Notes under the pieces: model-generated
The model's input: only the letters and a program-made list of their open reading frames with translations
Told to the model about the DNA's origin: nothing
Database searches by the model: none
Shown here: positions 1 through 6,695 of the stretch, piece by piece
Layout: every line of letters begins with the position of its first letter
Numbering within the stretch: the first letter of the stretch is position 1
Translations under genes and position numbers: made by a program
Assembly (NCBI GenBank): GCA_964592855.1
Contig: CAZQKI010000124.1
Location: 1-13,192, forward strand
Length of the DNA: 13,192 nt
Direction of reading: 5' to 3'
DNA from: JAAYLN01 sp964592855
Lineage (GTDB): Bacteria > Verrucomicrobiota > Kiritimatiellia > RFP12 > JAAYLN01

Positions 1-69
1 CTCCTCCTGGGCCGTCGACGTCAGCGCCAGCAGCGCCATAAGAAACAGGCTTGTCATTTTTACGTTCAT
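1..69 (-). CDS. Secreted protein, N-terminal fragment (cut by window edge)
   Basis: Only the first 23 codons are in the window. They read as a signal peptide: a lysine near the N-terminus, a hydrophobic core (SLFLMALLAL) and a likely signal peptidase cut in TSTA|QEE. An AGGAG ribosome binding site lies 6 bases before the ATG at base 69. The gene begins 37 bases after the stop of the large beta-sandwich protein on the same strand, so the two are probably co-transcribed. Its function cannot be judged from this fragment; export through Sec is the only inference. Confidence 0.75.
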   Translation of the reverse strand, partial: MNVKMTSLFLMALLALTSTAQEE

Positions 70-106
70 GGATGTCTCCTAACGTGACGACGTTCGCACT
101 CAACGG

Positions 107-2878
107 TCACGGTACCGGCAGCTCGCGGATTTCGATGCGGCTGAAGTTGAGGCGTGTCGCGTAACCGCCGACCCCCACCCGGGAGACCGGCAGGGGCTCG
201 GGATCGTCGTACGCCAACACCTCGACCCCGTTGATGAGCACGCGCAGGCGGGAGCCAGCGCGGGCGATGGCGACGCGGCTGCGGCGCGGGGCGTAGGGCT
301 GGTGGCCACCGACGTAGCGGATGGGAAAGGCCGCGTCCTGCGGCACGCTGGCGACGGGCTGTCCCTTGCGGTACAGGACCGTGGCGGTACGGTCGCGGGC
401 GTTGACTTCAAGACGGTAGCCGGCGTCCCAGGCTGGTTCCTCGGCGAGGATCAGGCAGATGTTGTCGTAGGCATGGTGGAGGTGGGAAGGCTTCTGGTCC
501 CAGCCGAACCACTCCCCGTTCTCCTCGACGGTCAGGGAAACCAGCAGATCCGGGCCGAAGGCACGCTTGTTCCACAGCACGCCCTTCCCGGCCGGCGCCA
601 GCAGGCTGATCCAATGCGAAGCCAGCGCGCAGGAGATGCCGCCATGATCGACCCACGGGCCGCCTTCGCGCCACCAGTCCGTCTCGCGCCGGTCGAAGGC
701 ATAGAGCCACGCGCCGGGCGCTTCGCGCGGGGCGGTGAAGGTGATGTCGTCGAACTGCACGCGGCCGCTCGCCGCCTCGAGCTGGATCGCACCGCCGATG
801 CCGCGCCGGATCGCTGCGGCGGCCGGCGCCTCGTCGTCGATCGCACCGCTCAGCTGCCCGCCCTTCACGCTCAGCCGCACTCCGTGCCACGCGCCGTCGG
901 CCGGCACCCGCAGGGCGAGCGCCGCGTCGGGCGCAGCGGCCCGCGGCGCCGGTGAAAGGACCACGCGCACCGGCGGGACCGCGGCGTCGCCCGCGTACAG
1001 CGCGATGGCCGCCTCGTCCGAACCGCCGGTCAGTCGGATGCGTCCGCTCCATTCCAGGTCGACGTTCAAATCGCGCCAGTGCTGGACGCTGGCGGGCGCC
1101 AGACCGGTCAGCGCGCCGTCGTCAACCGCCCAGCGCCGCGTTTCGGAAGCCCACGCACTCCCCGCGGCACGGCGTCCGACCAGCGGAAAGGTCTTCATCT
1201 GGCGGCGCAGCAGGCCGGCCTGCCCGGGGGTCGTGGTTTGCTGCTGTTCCGCCTCGGTGAAATCGAGATAATCGCCGGGATCTTCCATCAAGACGGAGGT
1301 GAAATGGTAGGGGCCCTCGACATACCGTTCCGGCTCGGGTGGGCCATACGTCAGGGCCACGCGGCGGATTTGCGCGCTATCGGCAAGCGCAACAAAGGCG
1401 ACTGCACCGGTGACCGGCACGTCGCCGGCGGGAACGGCGAGTACCCGCAGCTCCCCGTGGCGCCCGGTCTCGGACAGCGGTCGTCCGTCGGCCAGGCAGG
1501 CCACCCCAACCGGTGCGTCGAGCAGCACCGCGTGAAGCGTGCCCCCGTCCGATTCGGCCCGCAGCGCGCCCCGGCGCCCCGCCAGCCCGCCGCCGTGCTG
1601 CGCATCGACGCGGCACCACCGCGAGGTCGCGTCCACGCGCCACGGCAGCCGCGCGTCGGCGCCGTCTTCGGCCTGCCAGCGCAGTTCCTCGACGAAGGCG
1701 TCGTCGAAGACCGCGCTGCCGGACCGGACCACGAACCCCAAATGTCCCTCGGCAGGGGCGGACCGCGCGTGCGTCAGCACGGTCTCGCCGTCAATCGCAA
1801 TGCGCACCAGCCAGGCCCAGCTCTCGATCGCCACGCGATGCCACTGTCCCGGACGGACGCGGTCGCCCAGGTCGGCGCTTGCGGGATCGCCGGTGCCTTC
1901 GATGCGTACCGAGGCGGCGTTGCTGGAGACGGCGAGCAACACCTTCATGCCGTCCGCGCCATCGGGCCTGCAAGCGATGATCGCTCCGGCTTCGCCCGCT
2001 GCGGCAGGCGAGAAACTGAATGAAAAGCGAACGCCGGACCAAGGGTCGGCCTGCAGCAAGACGAGCGCGTCCGTTCCGTCCAGGGCGGGGCGACCCGTCA
2101 GCGCGTACTGGTCCGGGATGCGGTTGGGGTCCAGCGTGAAGGCGATGTCCCAACGGCCCGTCACTGCCGACCATGGGGCCAGGCCGTGTCCCGGCGAGCG
2201 GTCGAATCGGTCGCCCACGCGACGGGAGGCGCCCGCTCCCGACACTTCCAACAGGCGGTCCGGGGGGACATACTCATCATCCATGACGAGCAGGATGGTG
2301 TCCACCGCCACGCCGTCTTCGCGCCCCGCAAGGCGCAGGGTGCGGGCACCGGATGCCAGCGGGTGATAGCCTGCACGGACCCAGTGCCAGACGCCGAAGA
2401 CATCGTCCCCGCCGACCATCAGTTTCGGGCCGTCATCCAGGCTCAGCATCACGGAGTTGCCGCAGGCGTTGTCCCAGCGTGCCCGGACCCAGGCGGCGTA
2501 GCGTCCCGGCTGCTGTACCGCGATGGGAAAGTCGGCGTGCCCGCGGTTGTTGTCGGCTCCCCCCTGTTCGGGCAGCGACAGGAGATTCCCCGAGCCGTCG
2601 GCTGTCGTCCGTGCCTGACGCAGCAGGGGCGCCTCGATCCCGGACGCATCGTCCGCCCGCAGCAGGATCGCGCCTGCGGGGAGGGGCGCTGCGGCGGACG
2701 TTCCGGGCGAGTCCTGAATCGGGGTGAGCCCGGGGCGCGCCGCGCCCTGCGAGCGGATTTGCCGGCCGGCCAGAAGCAGGGCGCCCGCGGTCAGCACGAC
2801 GGCGCCGGCGCGCCAGGCAAGGGTGCGGATGGAGCCGCGGGGGGGCTCAGCGGAGGGTATGCGTGCGGGTGTGGACAC
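107..2878 (-). CDS. Membrane-anchored multi-module beta-sandwich (LamG/DUF1080-like) protein
   Basis: This is a protein of about 923 residues. I chose the GTG at 2878 because the open frame's earlier TTG (2914) is the -35 box of a good promoter, and transcription should begin almost at the GTG. Residues about 20-38 form one hydrophobic segment without a clear cleavage site, so it is probably a signal anchor with the rest outside the cytoplasm. Residues about 115-200 look like a carbohydrate-binding-module-like sandwich (GRYAAWVRARWDN, then a WHWV patch). After that, a related opening motif of the FDR...W...G.W type recurs near residues 225, 412, 565 and 727. Each copy is followed by strand-rich sequence with phrases such as GQWHRVAIE and LRVLINGVEV, typical of concanavalin-like LamG/DUF1080 domains. 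No catalytic residues are recognised. A role in surface polysaccharide binding is inference from the fold only. Confidence 0.8.
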   Translation of the reverse strand: MSTPARIPSAEPPRGSIRTLAWRAGAVVLTAGALLLAGRQIRSQGAARPGLTPIQDSPGTSAAAPLPAGAILLRADDASGIEAPLLRQARTTADGSGNLLSLPEQGGADNNRGHADFPIAVQQPGRYAAWVRARWDNACGNSVMLSLDDGPKLMVGGDDVFGVWHWVRAGYHPLASGARTLRLAGREDGVAVDTILLVMDDEYVPPDRLLEVSGAGASRRVGDRFDRSPGHGLAPWSAVTGRWDIAFTLDPNRIPDQYALTGRPALDGTDALVLLQADPWSGVRFSFSFSPAAAGEAGAIIACRPDGADGMKVLLAVSSNAASVRIEGTGDPASADLGDRVRPGQWHRVAIESWAWLVRIAIDGETVLTHARSAPAEGHLGFVVRSGSAVFDDAFVEELRWQAEDGADARLPWRVDATSRWCRVDAQHGGGLAGRRGALRAESDGGTLHAVLLDAPVGVACLADGRPLSETGRHGELRVLAVPAGDVPVTGAVAFVALADSAQIRRVALTYGPPEPERYVEGPYHFTSVLMEDPGDYLDFTEAEQQQTTTPGQAGLLRRQMKTFPLVGRRAAGSAWASETRRWAVDDGALTGLAPASVQHWRDLNVDLEWSGRIRLTGGSDEAAIALYAGDAAVPPVRVVLSPAPRAAAPDAALALRVPADGAWHGVRLSVKGGQLSGAIDDEAPAAAAIRRGIGGAIQLEAASGRVQFDDITFTAPREAPGAWLYAFDRRETDWWREGGPWVDHGGISCALASHWISLLAPAGKGVLWNKRAFGPDLLVSLTVEENGEWFGWDQKPSHLHHAYDNICLILAEEPAWDAGYRLEVNARDRTATVLYRKGQPVASVPQDAAFPIRYVGGHQPYAPRRSRVAIARAGSRLRVLINGVEVLAYDDPEPLPVSRVGVGGYATRLNFSRIEIRELPVP

Positions 2879-2885
2879 GTGTGCG

Positions 2886-2914
2886 ATTGTAAACGCCAAG
2901 CCACGGCGATGCAA
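2886..2914 (-). promoter_or_regulatory. Sigma70-type promoter of the beta-sandwich gene
   Basis: On the minus strand TTGCAT (2909-2914) and TACAAT (2886-2891) are separated by exactly 17 bases. The expected start of transcription is at about 2877-2880, next to the GTG codon at 2878, so the mRNA would be leaderless or nearly so. Confidence 0.6.
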
Positions 2915-2942
2915 GAACGCGCACCGGGGATTCAGGAAACAG

Positions 2943-2990
2943 GGTTCGGGGCTCTGGTTCTTGGTTCGGGGTTCTTTGTTCGGGGTTCAG
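2943..2990. repeat. Degenerate heptad array, GGTTC core
   Basis: Seven consecutive units of GGTTC (two of them altered, GGCTC and GTTC) are separated by 1-3 bases, giving a period near 7. The stretch just before it (GATTCAG, GAAACAG) looks like more decayed units. It lies just upstream of the beta-sandwich promoter. Confidence 0.75.
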
Positions 2991-2998
2991 TGAGGCCG

Positions 2999-3021
2999 CT
3001 GGCCCGGCTGCGCCGGGCCAG
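2999..3021. repeat. Perfect 10-bp GC hairpin with 3-base loop
   Basis: CTGGCCCGGC and its exact reverse complement flank the loop TGC. No T-run follows on either strand, so it is not a standard intrinsic terminator. Two smaller hairpins with the same triloop design lie within 260 bases. Confidence 0.8.
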
Positions 3022-3084
3022 TTAGTGCCTTACGGCCCAACAACACCAACAAAAAACAAGTTGTTTAAGAACCAGAACCAGTAC

Positions 3085-3200
3085 GAACCGCAGATTGACG
3101 AATATTGAGGTCCGAATCATGAAGGAAAGACGAAGACAACCGCGAAGGAACGGGATTGACTTCGACATTCTGCGGTTCAGTATTCGTCAATCTGCGGTTC
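3085..3200. repeat. Perfect 20-bp inverted repeat with 76-base spacer
   Basis: The arms are 3085-3104 (begins GAACCGCAG) and 3181-3200 (ends CTGCGGTTC), identical over 20 bases as reverse complements. An 11-bp piece of the right arm, TCTGCGGTTCA, occurs twice (3169-3179 and 3191-3201), so the left arm could pair with either copy. The spacer has no recognisable gene. It could be a decayed small mobile element or a large RNA hairpin; the sequence does not decide. Confidence 0.8.
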
Positions 3201-3208
3201 AATTGGGT

Positions 3209-3258
3209 TGCGGGCGGAGCCCGCATTAGATCGAGTAGGAGACTTGCGGCGCAGCCGC
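3209..3258. repeat. Two GC hairpins with 3-base loops
   Basis: TGCGGGC/GCCCGCA around loop GGA (3209-3225) and GCGGC/GCCGC around loop GCA (3246-3258). Both match the stem-plus-triloop design of the hairpin at 2999-3021. Confidence 0.7.
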
Positions 3259-3288
3259 GCCCCTGCCGCCAGGTTTATCCCCATGAAG

Positions 3289-3350
3289 CTTTGTCGTGAG
3301 CTTTGTCTTGAGCTTTGTCGACAAAGTGTAGGACAAAGTTTACGACAAAG
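3289..3350. repeat. Inverted tandem array of 12-mers (3 + 3)
   Basis: CTTTGTC begins at 3289, 3301 and 3313, and its reverse complement GACAAAG begins at 3320, 3332 and 3344, all with a 12-base period and 5-base linkers. The two halves meet without a spacer in CTTTGTCGACAAAG. If transcribed from the plus strand, nine of the ten linker positions could also pair when G.U is allowed, giving an almost continuous stem of about 31 positions less the few at the turn. Confidence 0.85.
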
Positions 3351-3376
3351 TGTTTATTCGCCGCGCAACCGCAACT

Positions 3377-3400
3377 TACTCGTACACCTACTCGTACACT
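3377..3400. repeat. 12-bp direct tandem repeat
   Basis: Two adjacent copies of TACTCGTACACY differ only in the last base. The period is the same 12 bases as in the inverted array ending 27 bases earlier, but the sequence is unrelated. Confidence 0.75.
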
Positions 3401-3632
3401 CCAATCACTTGCGAGGATCGAAGGCGAGTCGGGTGCACGATTGCGTTTATGTGCACAAGATGAGAGTTACTGCGGTAAAGCAATTCGTTCTGCAACAAGG
3501 GAAGAACTGGACCCCGCCGTCCCCGGCGGTAGCGAATAAAGCCGTCGTTCCGGAATCCCATTCACTACGGCGGAGGACCGACGGGTCCACCTCTTCCTAA
3601 TGCGGCACTGATGTGCGACACGTTGGAACCAC

Positions 3633-3673
3633 AAAAAAAACGAGGGCGAGGACCCTGAAAGCCCCCGCCCCCG
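3633..3673 (-). terminator. Intrinsic terminator of the hcp operon
   Basis: Read on the minus strand, a 13-pair GC-rich stem (3661-3673 with 3641-3653, a few G.U pairs) with a 7-base loop is followed at once by eight T (3633-3640). It lies about 80 bases after the hcp stop codon, with the TCACG array in between. Confidence 0.85.
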
Positions 3674-3754
3674 TCACGCATCACGTTTCACGCCTTCACG
3701 TCTTCACGTCTTCACGTTTCACGTCTTCACGTTTCACGCATCACGTTTCACGCC
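3674..3754. repeat. Array of 11 TCACG cores in the hcp 3' UTR
   Basis: Eleven TCACG cores are each followed by 2 or 3 bases (CA, TT, CCT, TCT, TCT, TT, TCT, TT, CA, TT, CC) and fill exactly the 81 bases between the hcp terminator stem and the hcp stop codon, whose TCA continues the phase. In the mRNA the core reads CGUGA. Confidence 0.9.
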
Positions 3755-5278
3755 TCATCCCTTGATCGGCGTCAGGCCGAACTTGTCGACCAGCACGTTC
3801 AGCACGGCGGGTGACAGGAACGCGGGCAGCGTCGGCCCGATCTGGATGTTCTTGATCCCCAGCGAGAGGAGGGTCAGCAGAATGCAGACCGCCTTCTGCT
3901 CATACCACGAGAGGATGAGCGTCAGCGGCAGGTCGTTCACGCCGCAGTTGAAGACCTTGGCCAGAGTGACCGCGACCTGGATCGCCGAGTAGGCGTCGTT
4001 GCACTGCCCCATGTCGAGCAGCCGCGGAATGCCGCCGATGTCCCCGAGCTGGGCCTGCAGGTGGTTGAAGCGGAACTTGCCGCAGGCCAGTGTCAGGATC
4101 AGCGTGTCCTTCGGCGATTCCTCGACGAACTTCGTGTAGAAGTTGCGTCCCGACTTGGCGCCGTCGCAGCCGCCGACCAGGTAGATGTGCTTGACGGCGC
4201 CGCTCTTCACGGCGGCGATCAGCTTGTCGGCGACGGACAGCACGGCCGCATGGCCGAAGCCGGTCAGCAGCGGTTCGCCGGGAGTCTCCTCCTTGAAGCC
4301 GCCCAGGGCGAGCGCCTGCCTGATCAGCGGTCCGAAGTCCTTCTGTCCGCTGGCGTCGGCGGCGATGTGCCGGGTCGTGGGCCAGCCCACCTCGGCCGTC
4401 GTGTAGATGTTGCCGAGATAGGAGGGCTTGGGCGGCATGATGCAGTTCGTCGTGTAGAGGATCACGCCGGGAAGGTTGTCGAACTCCTGCTGCTGATTCT
4501 GCCACGCGGTGCCGAAGTTCCCCTTCAGGTGCGGATACTTGTTCAGGCCGGGATAGCCGAAGGCGGGCAGCATTTCGCCGTGCGTGTAGATGTTCACGCC
4601 CTGGCCTTCGCTCTGGTCGAGCAGCATCTTCAGGTCGTGCAGGTCATGGCCGGTCACGACGATGAAGGGACCCTTGACGCGGGTTGTGGGGACTGGTGTG
4701 GGGACCGGGTCGCCGTAGGCGCCGGTGTTGGCGGCGTCGAGCAGGCCCATGCACTTCAGGTTGATCTGGCCGAGTTCCATGATCAGCCCCAGCCATTCCT
4801 CGACGGAGTGGTCTTCGGCCAGCGCCTTCATCCCCTTGGCGAACCAGCCCGAAACCTCGGGGTCGGTCTTGCCGAGGACCCGGGCGTGGTGGGCGTAGGC
4901 CGCCATGCCGCGGAGACCGAAGAGGAGCGTCGAGCGGAGCGAAACGATGTTCTCGTCGCCGGTGAAGAGCGCAGCGGCGTCGTAGGGCTTGGCGCCGCCG
5001 GCCTTCGCGACCAGTCCGTTGATGCGATCAACCATCGCCTGGCAGTCTTTCGGGTCGAAGTTGACGTTCGTGACCGTCATGAACAGGCCGTCCATGAAGG
5101 CCGTTTCACAGGCTTCGCAGGGACCCTTGCCGCCCACGGCGCGCGCCAGCGTGATCAGGCTGGCCGTGATCTGGTCCTGAAGATTGGAGACGTCGGGCTT
5201 CTTGCCGCAGACGCCCACGCGCGTGCAGCCCTTGCCGCCGGCGGTTTGTTCGCATTGAAAACAGAACATGTCATTCAT
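3755..5278 (-). CDS. hcp: Hybrid cluster protein (hydroxylamine/NO reductase), class I
   Basis: A 507-residue iron-sulfur protein that reduces NO or hydroxylamine and protects against nitrosative stress in the cytoplasm; protein S-nitrosylation activity is known for the E. coli member. The N-terminal cysteines at residues 6, 9, 18 and 24 have the C-x2-C-x8-C-x5-C spacing of class I proteins with a [4Fe-4S] cluster, unlike the E. coli type. All expected hybrid-cluster ligands are present: H211, E234, C279, C371 (the persulfide position, in GGCDGAKSG), C399, C426, E460 and K462. I chose the start at 5278 because GAGG lies 8 bases upstream and family members begin with the MFCFQCEQTA region; a longer frame to 5347 would overlap the upstream gene. 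It is third in the operon, 61 bases after the ferredoxin-like gene. Confidence 0.97.
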   Translation of the reverse strand: MNDMFCFQCEQTAGGKGCTRVGVCGKKPDVSNLQDQITASLITLARAVGGKGPCEACETAFMDGLFMTVTNVNFDPKDCQAMVDRINGLVAKAGGAKPYDAAALFTGDENIVSLRSTLLFGLRGMAAYAHHARVLGKTDPEVSGWFAKGMKALAEDHSVEEWLGLIMELGQINLKCMGLLDAANTGAYGDPVPTPVPTTRVKGPFIVVTGHDLHDLKMLLDQSEGQGVNIYTHGEMLPAFGYPGLNKYPHLKGNFGTAWQNQQQEFDNLPGVILYTTNCIMPPKPSYLGNIYTTAEVGWPTTRHIAADASGQKDFGPLIRQALALGGFKEETPGEPLLTGFGHAAVLSVADKLIAAVKSGAVKHIYLVGGCDGAKSGRNFYTKFVEESPKDTLILTLACGKFRFNHLQAQLGDIGGIPRLLDMGQCNDAYSAIQVAVTLAKVFNCGVNDLPLTLILSWYEQKAVCILLTLLSLGIKNIQIGPTLPAFLSPAVLNVLVDKFGLTPIKG

Positions 5279-5339
5279 CTTGTTATCCTCGTTGTGTTGT
5301 TTGTTGTGTGCGGCCAACGGGGACGCACGTGAGAGCGTT

Positions 5340-6083
5340 TCATGCATCGATGATCGAGCCGTCGACGCCGATCGTGACGGCCTGCCAGGGAATCATCTTG
5401 CCGCTGTTGACGAGCGCCTGCTTCACGGCATTGACAATGCCGGCGCAACAGGGGACCTCCATCCGGACCACGGTCACCTTCGCGATGTCGTTTGCCTTCA
5501 GGATCGCGGTCAGCTTTTCGCTGTAGTCGCCATCGTCGAGCTTGGGGCAGCCGATCAGCGTGACGCGCCCCTTCATGAAGCGGGCGTTGAAGTCGGCGCT
5601 CGCAAAGGCCGTGCAGTCGGCGGCGATCAGCAGCGAGGCATTGTGGAAGTAGGGAGCGTTGACCGGGACGAGCTTGATCTGAATCGGCCAGCTCGTGATG
5701 TTGGAGACGGCCGCTGCGCCGCCGGACGCAACCGGCGGCTGGGCGGCTGCCGCAGGGTGGGCAATGCTGCGCGCTAGGCTCCCCGGACAGCCGCAGGCGA
5801 GCTTGGCCGGCGCGGGGGAGGGGAGCGGCGCTGCCGCAGGCGCGCCCTTCTGCCGGGCCGCCTCGACCCCGGCTTCGTCAAAGGCGTCGGCCTCGCGCTC
5901 GACGATCCGTATGGCGTCCGCCGGGCAGGCCGGAAGGCAGGCGCCCAAGCCATCGCAGTAGCTGTCGGTCACCAGCTTGGCCTTGCCATCGATCAACTGC
6001 AGGGCGCCTTCGTGGCAGGCGGAGACGCACAGTCCGCACCCGGTGCACTTGGCTTCTTCAATCTCGACGATGTTGCGCTTCAT
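5340..6083 (-). CDS. 4Fe-4S ferredoxin-like protein, putative Hcp electron partner
   Basis: A 247-residue protein. The N-terminus has a standard cluster motif (C13, C16, C19, C23) and a second one with C43, C49 and C53 followed by proline but Leu at residue 46 where the usual second cysteine would be (CDGLGAC). An Ala/Pro-rich linker (residues about 80-120) carries CGCPGS (C97, C99). The C-terminal domain (about 130-247) has further conserved-looking cysteines: ADC (157), GCPKLDD (179) and PCC (212-213). Start at 6083: AGGAG lies 9 bases upstream. It overlaps the end of the regulator gene by 26 bases, suggesting translational coupling. Proteins of this layout are, as I recall, often found beside hcp in anaerobes. 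Electron delivery to Hcp, in place of the Hcr reductase of enterobacteria, is inference. A metal-cluster assembly role is an alternative. Confidence 0.85.
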   Translation of the reverse strand: MKRNIVEIEEAKCTGCGLCVSACHEGALQLIDGKAKLVTDSYCDGLGACLPACPADAIRIVEREADAFDEAGVEAARQKGAPAAAPLPSPAPAKLACGCPGSLARSIAHPAAAAQPPVASGGAAAVSNITSWPIQIKLVPVNAPYFHNASLLIAADCTAFASADFNARFMKGRVTLIGCPKLDDGDYSEKLTAILKANDIAKVTVVRMEVPCCAGIVNAVKQALVNSGKMIPWQAVTIGVDGSIIDA

Positions 6084-6546
6084 GATCACGATCTCCTGGG
6101 TTTTTTGAATGGCTTGCACGTGAGGCACCAGCCTCCGCTTGCAGTGAATCGGCGATGGTTTGCAGCGTGGTTTCCCGCAGGATGCCAGACATGCGCTGAT
6201 TCTGTTCGTGTATGAAACGGCCCAGCAGACAGCGCTTGCCCGAGCAAACCTTCTTGCTCAGCAAGCACCCCTCGGGGGGCGGTTCGCCGATGGCTTCGGC
6301 GATATCCATCAAGGTGATCTCGGCGGCCTTGCGCTTGAGGCGTGCGCCGCCCTGGATGCCGCGGACCGTTTCAACGACCCCGCCCCGGACCAGCTTCTGG
6401 ACGACCTTGGCCACATGGTGGCTGGAGAAGTCGAACTCCTCCGCAACCGTGCGCGTTGAGCAGAAGCGATCCGGCTGCTGGGCCAGCCTGACGCACAGGT
6501 GCAGCGCGATCGAAAGCGCCTCTGAAATATCGAAAAGTCCGTTCAT
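6058..6546 (-). CDS. Rrf2-family Fe-S transcription regulator (NsrR-like)
   Basis: A 162-residue DNA-binding regulator. A winged helix-turn-helix fills residues about 28-72 (VAEEFDFSSHHVAKVVQKL, then a wing ETVRGIQGGARL), closely following the NsrR/IscR pattern. Three cysteines at 94, 101 and 106 are placed where Rrf2 proteins bind an Fe-S cluster, but the spacing is C-x6-C-x4-C rather than the C-x5-C-x5-C of IscR. First gene of the operon with the ferredoxin-like protein and hcp. As hcp is a classic NsrR target, NO sensing is the likely role; redox or Fe-S status sensing is possible. The start has AGGA 6 bases upstream. The last residues (SHSKNPGDRDHEAQHRRD) are encoded in and near the overlap with the next gene and look unconstrained. 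Confidence 0.93.
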   Translation of the reverse strand: MNGLFDISEALSIALHLCVRLAQQPDRFCSTRTVAEEFDFSSHHVAKVVQKLVRGGVVETVRGIQGGARLKRKAAEITLMDIAEAIGEPPPEGCLLSKKVCSGKRCLLGRFIHEQNQRMSGILRETTLQTIADSLQAEAGASRASHSKNPGDRDHEAQHRRD

Positions 6547-6566
6547 GAAAAATCCTGGCTTCGCTT

Positions 6567-6606
6567 AAATTGGTATCAGATTACCAAATTAGGTTTACGA
6601 TGTCAA
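6567..6606 (-). promoter_or_regulatory. Promoter of the Rrf2-ferredoxin-hcp operon with overlapping operator
   Basis: On the minus strand TTGACA (6601-6606) and TAATCT (6578-6583) are 17 bases apart, giving a start near 6571 and a leader of about 25 bases. The -10 box sits inside the inverted repeat TTGGTA-6-TACCAA (6570-6587), whose arms extend imperfectly to 6567-6590. An operator over the -10 is a standard repressor position, so self-regulation by the Rrf2 protein is likely. Confidence 0.7.
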
Positions 6607-6636
6607 CAGGAGAGCGGAAAAAAAACCGAGATACGG

Positions 6637-6665
6637 GAAAAACGTCTAAAACGCTCGGAAGCGTC
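6637..6665 (-). terminator. Weak intrinsic terminator candidate after the lipoprotein gene
   Basis: On the minus strand ACGCT-TCCG-AGCGT forms a 5-bp stem with a 4-base loop, followed by TTTT (6648-6651) and TTTTT (6638-6642) with four other bases between. The stem is short, so the call is tentative. Confidence 0.4.
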
Positions 6666-6695
6666 CGGCGAACCCGGGCGCCCGAAAGCGGAAGC

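Larger units (their letters stand above)
2915..3754. other. 840-base gap without a convincing gene, rich in repeats and hairpins
   Basis: This gap lies between the beta-sandwich promoter and the hcp stop codon. From left to right it holds a GGTTC heptad array (2943-2990), a 10-bp triloop hairpin (2999-3021), a 20-bp inverted repeat (3085-3200), two more triloop hairpins (3209-3258), an inverted array of 12-mers (3289-3350), a 12-bp tandem repeat (3377-3400), an unassigned stretch with small palindromes (about 3401-3632), the hcp terminator (3633-3673) and a TCACG array (3674-3754). Open frames of 74 and 130 codons on the plus strand run through the repeats, lack family resemblance and lack good ribosome binding sites, so I do not call them. 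Confidence 0.7.

Noticed and set aside
1079..2023. Plus-strand open frame of 314 codons opposite the beta-sandwich gene
   Set aside because: High GC creates long antisense frames; composition is Arg/Gly/Gln-rich without structure, and the minus-strand frame has a promoter and coherent domains.
3208..3600. Open frame of 130 codons on the plus strand, with a shorter one of 74 codons overlapping it
   Set aside because: The frames run through hairpins and 12-mer repeats, which alone create the repeated LCREL-like residues. No ribosome binding site and no family resemblance.
2943..3754. Repeats considered as a CRISPR array
   Set aside because: Cores are 4-7 bases with 2-5 base spacers; there are no 23-40 base repeats with unique spacers and no cas genes.
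4061..5332. Plus-strand open frame of 423 codons opposite hcp
   Set aside because: Shadow of hcp, which has every ligand residue and a ribosome binding site.
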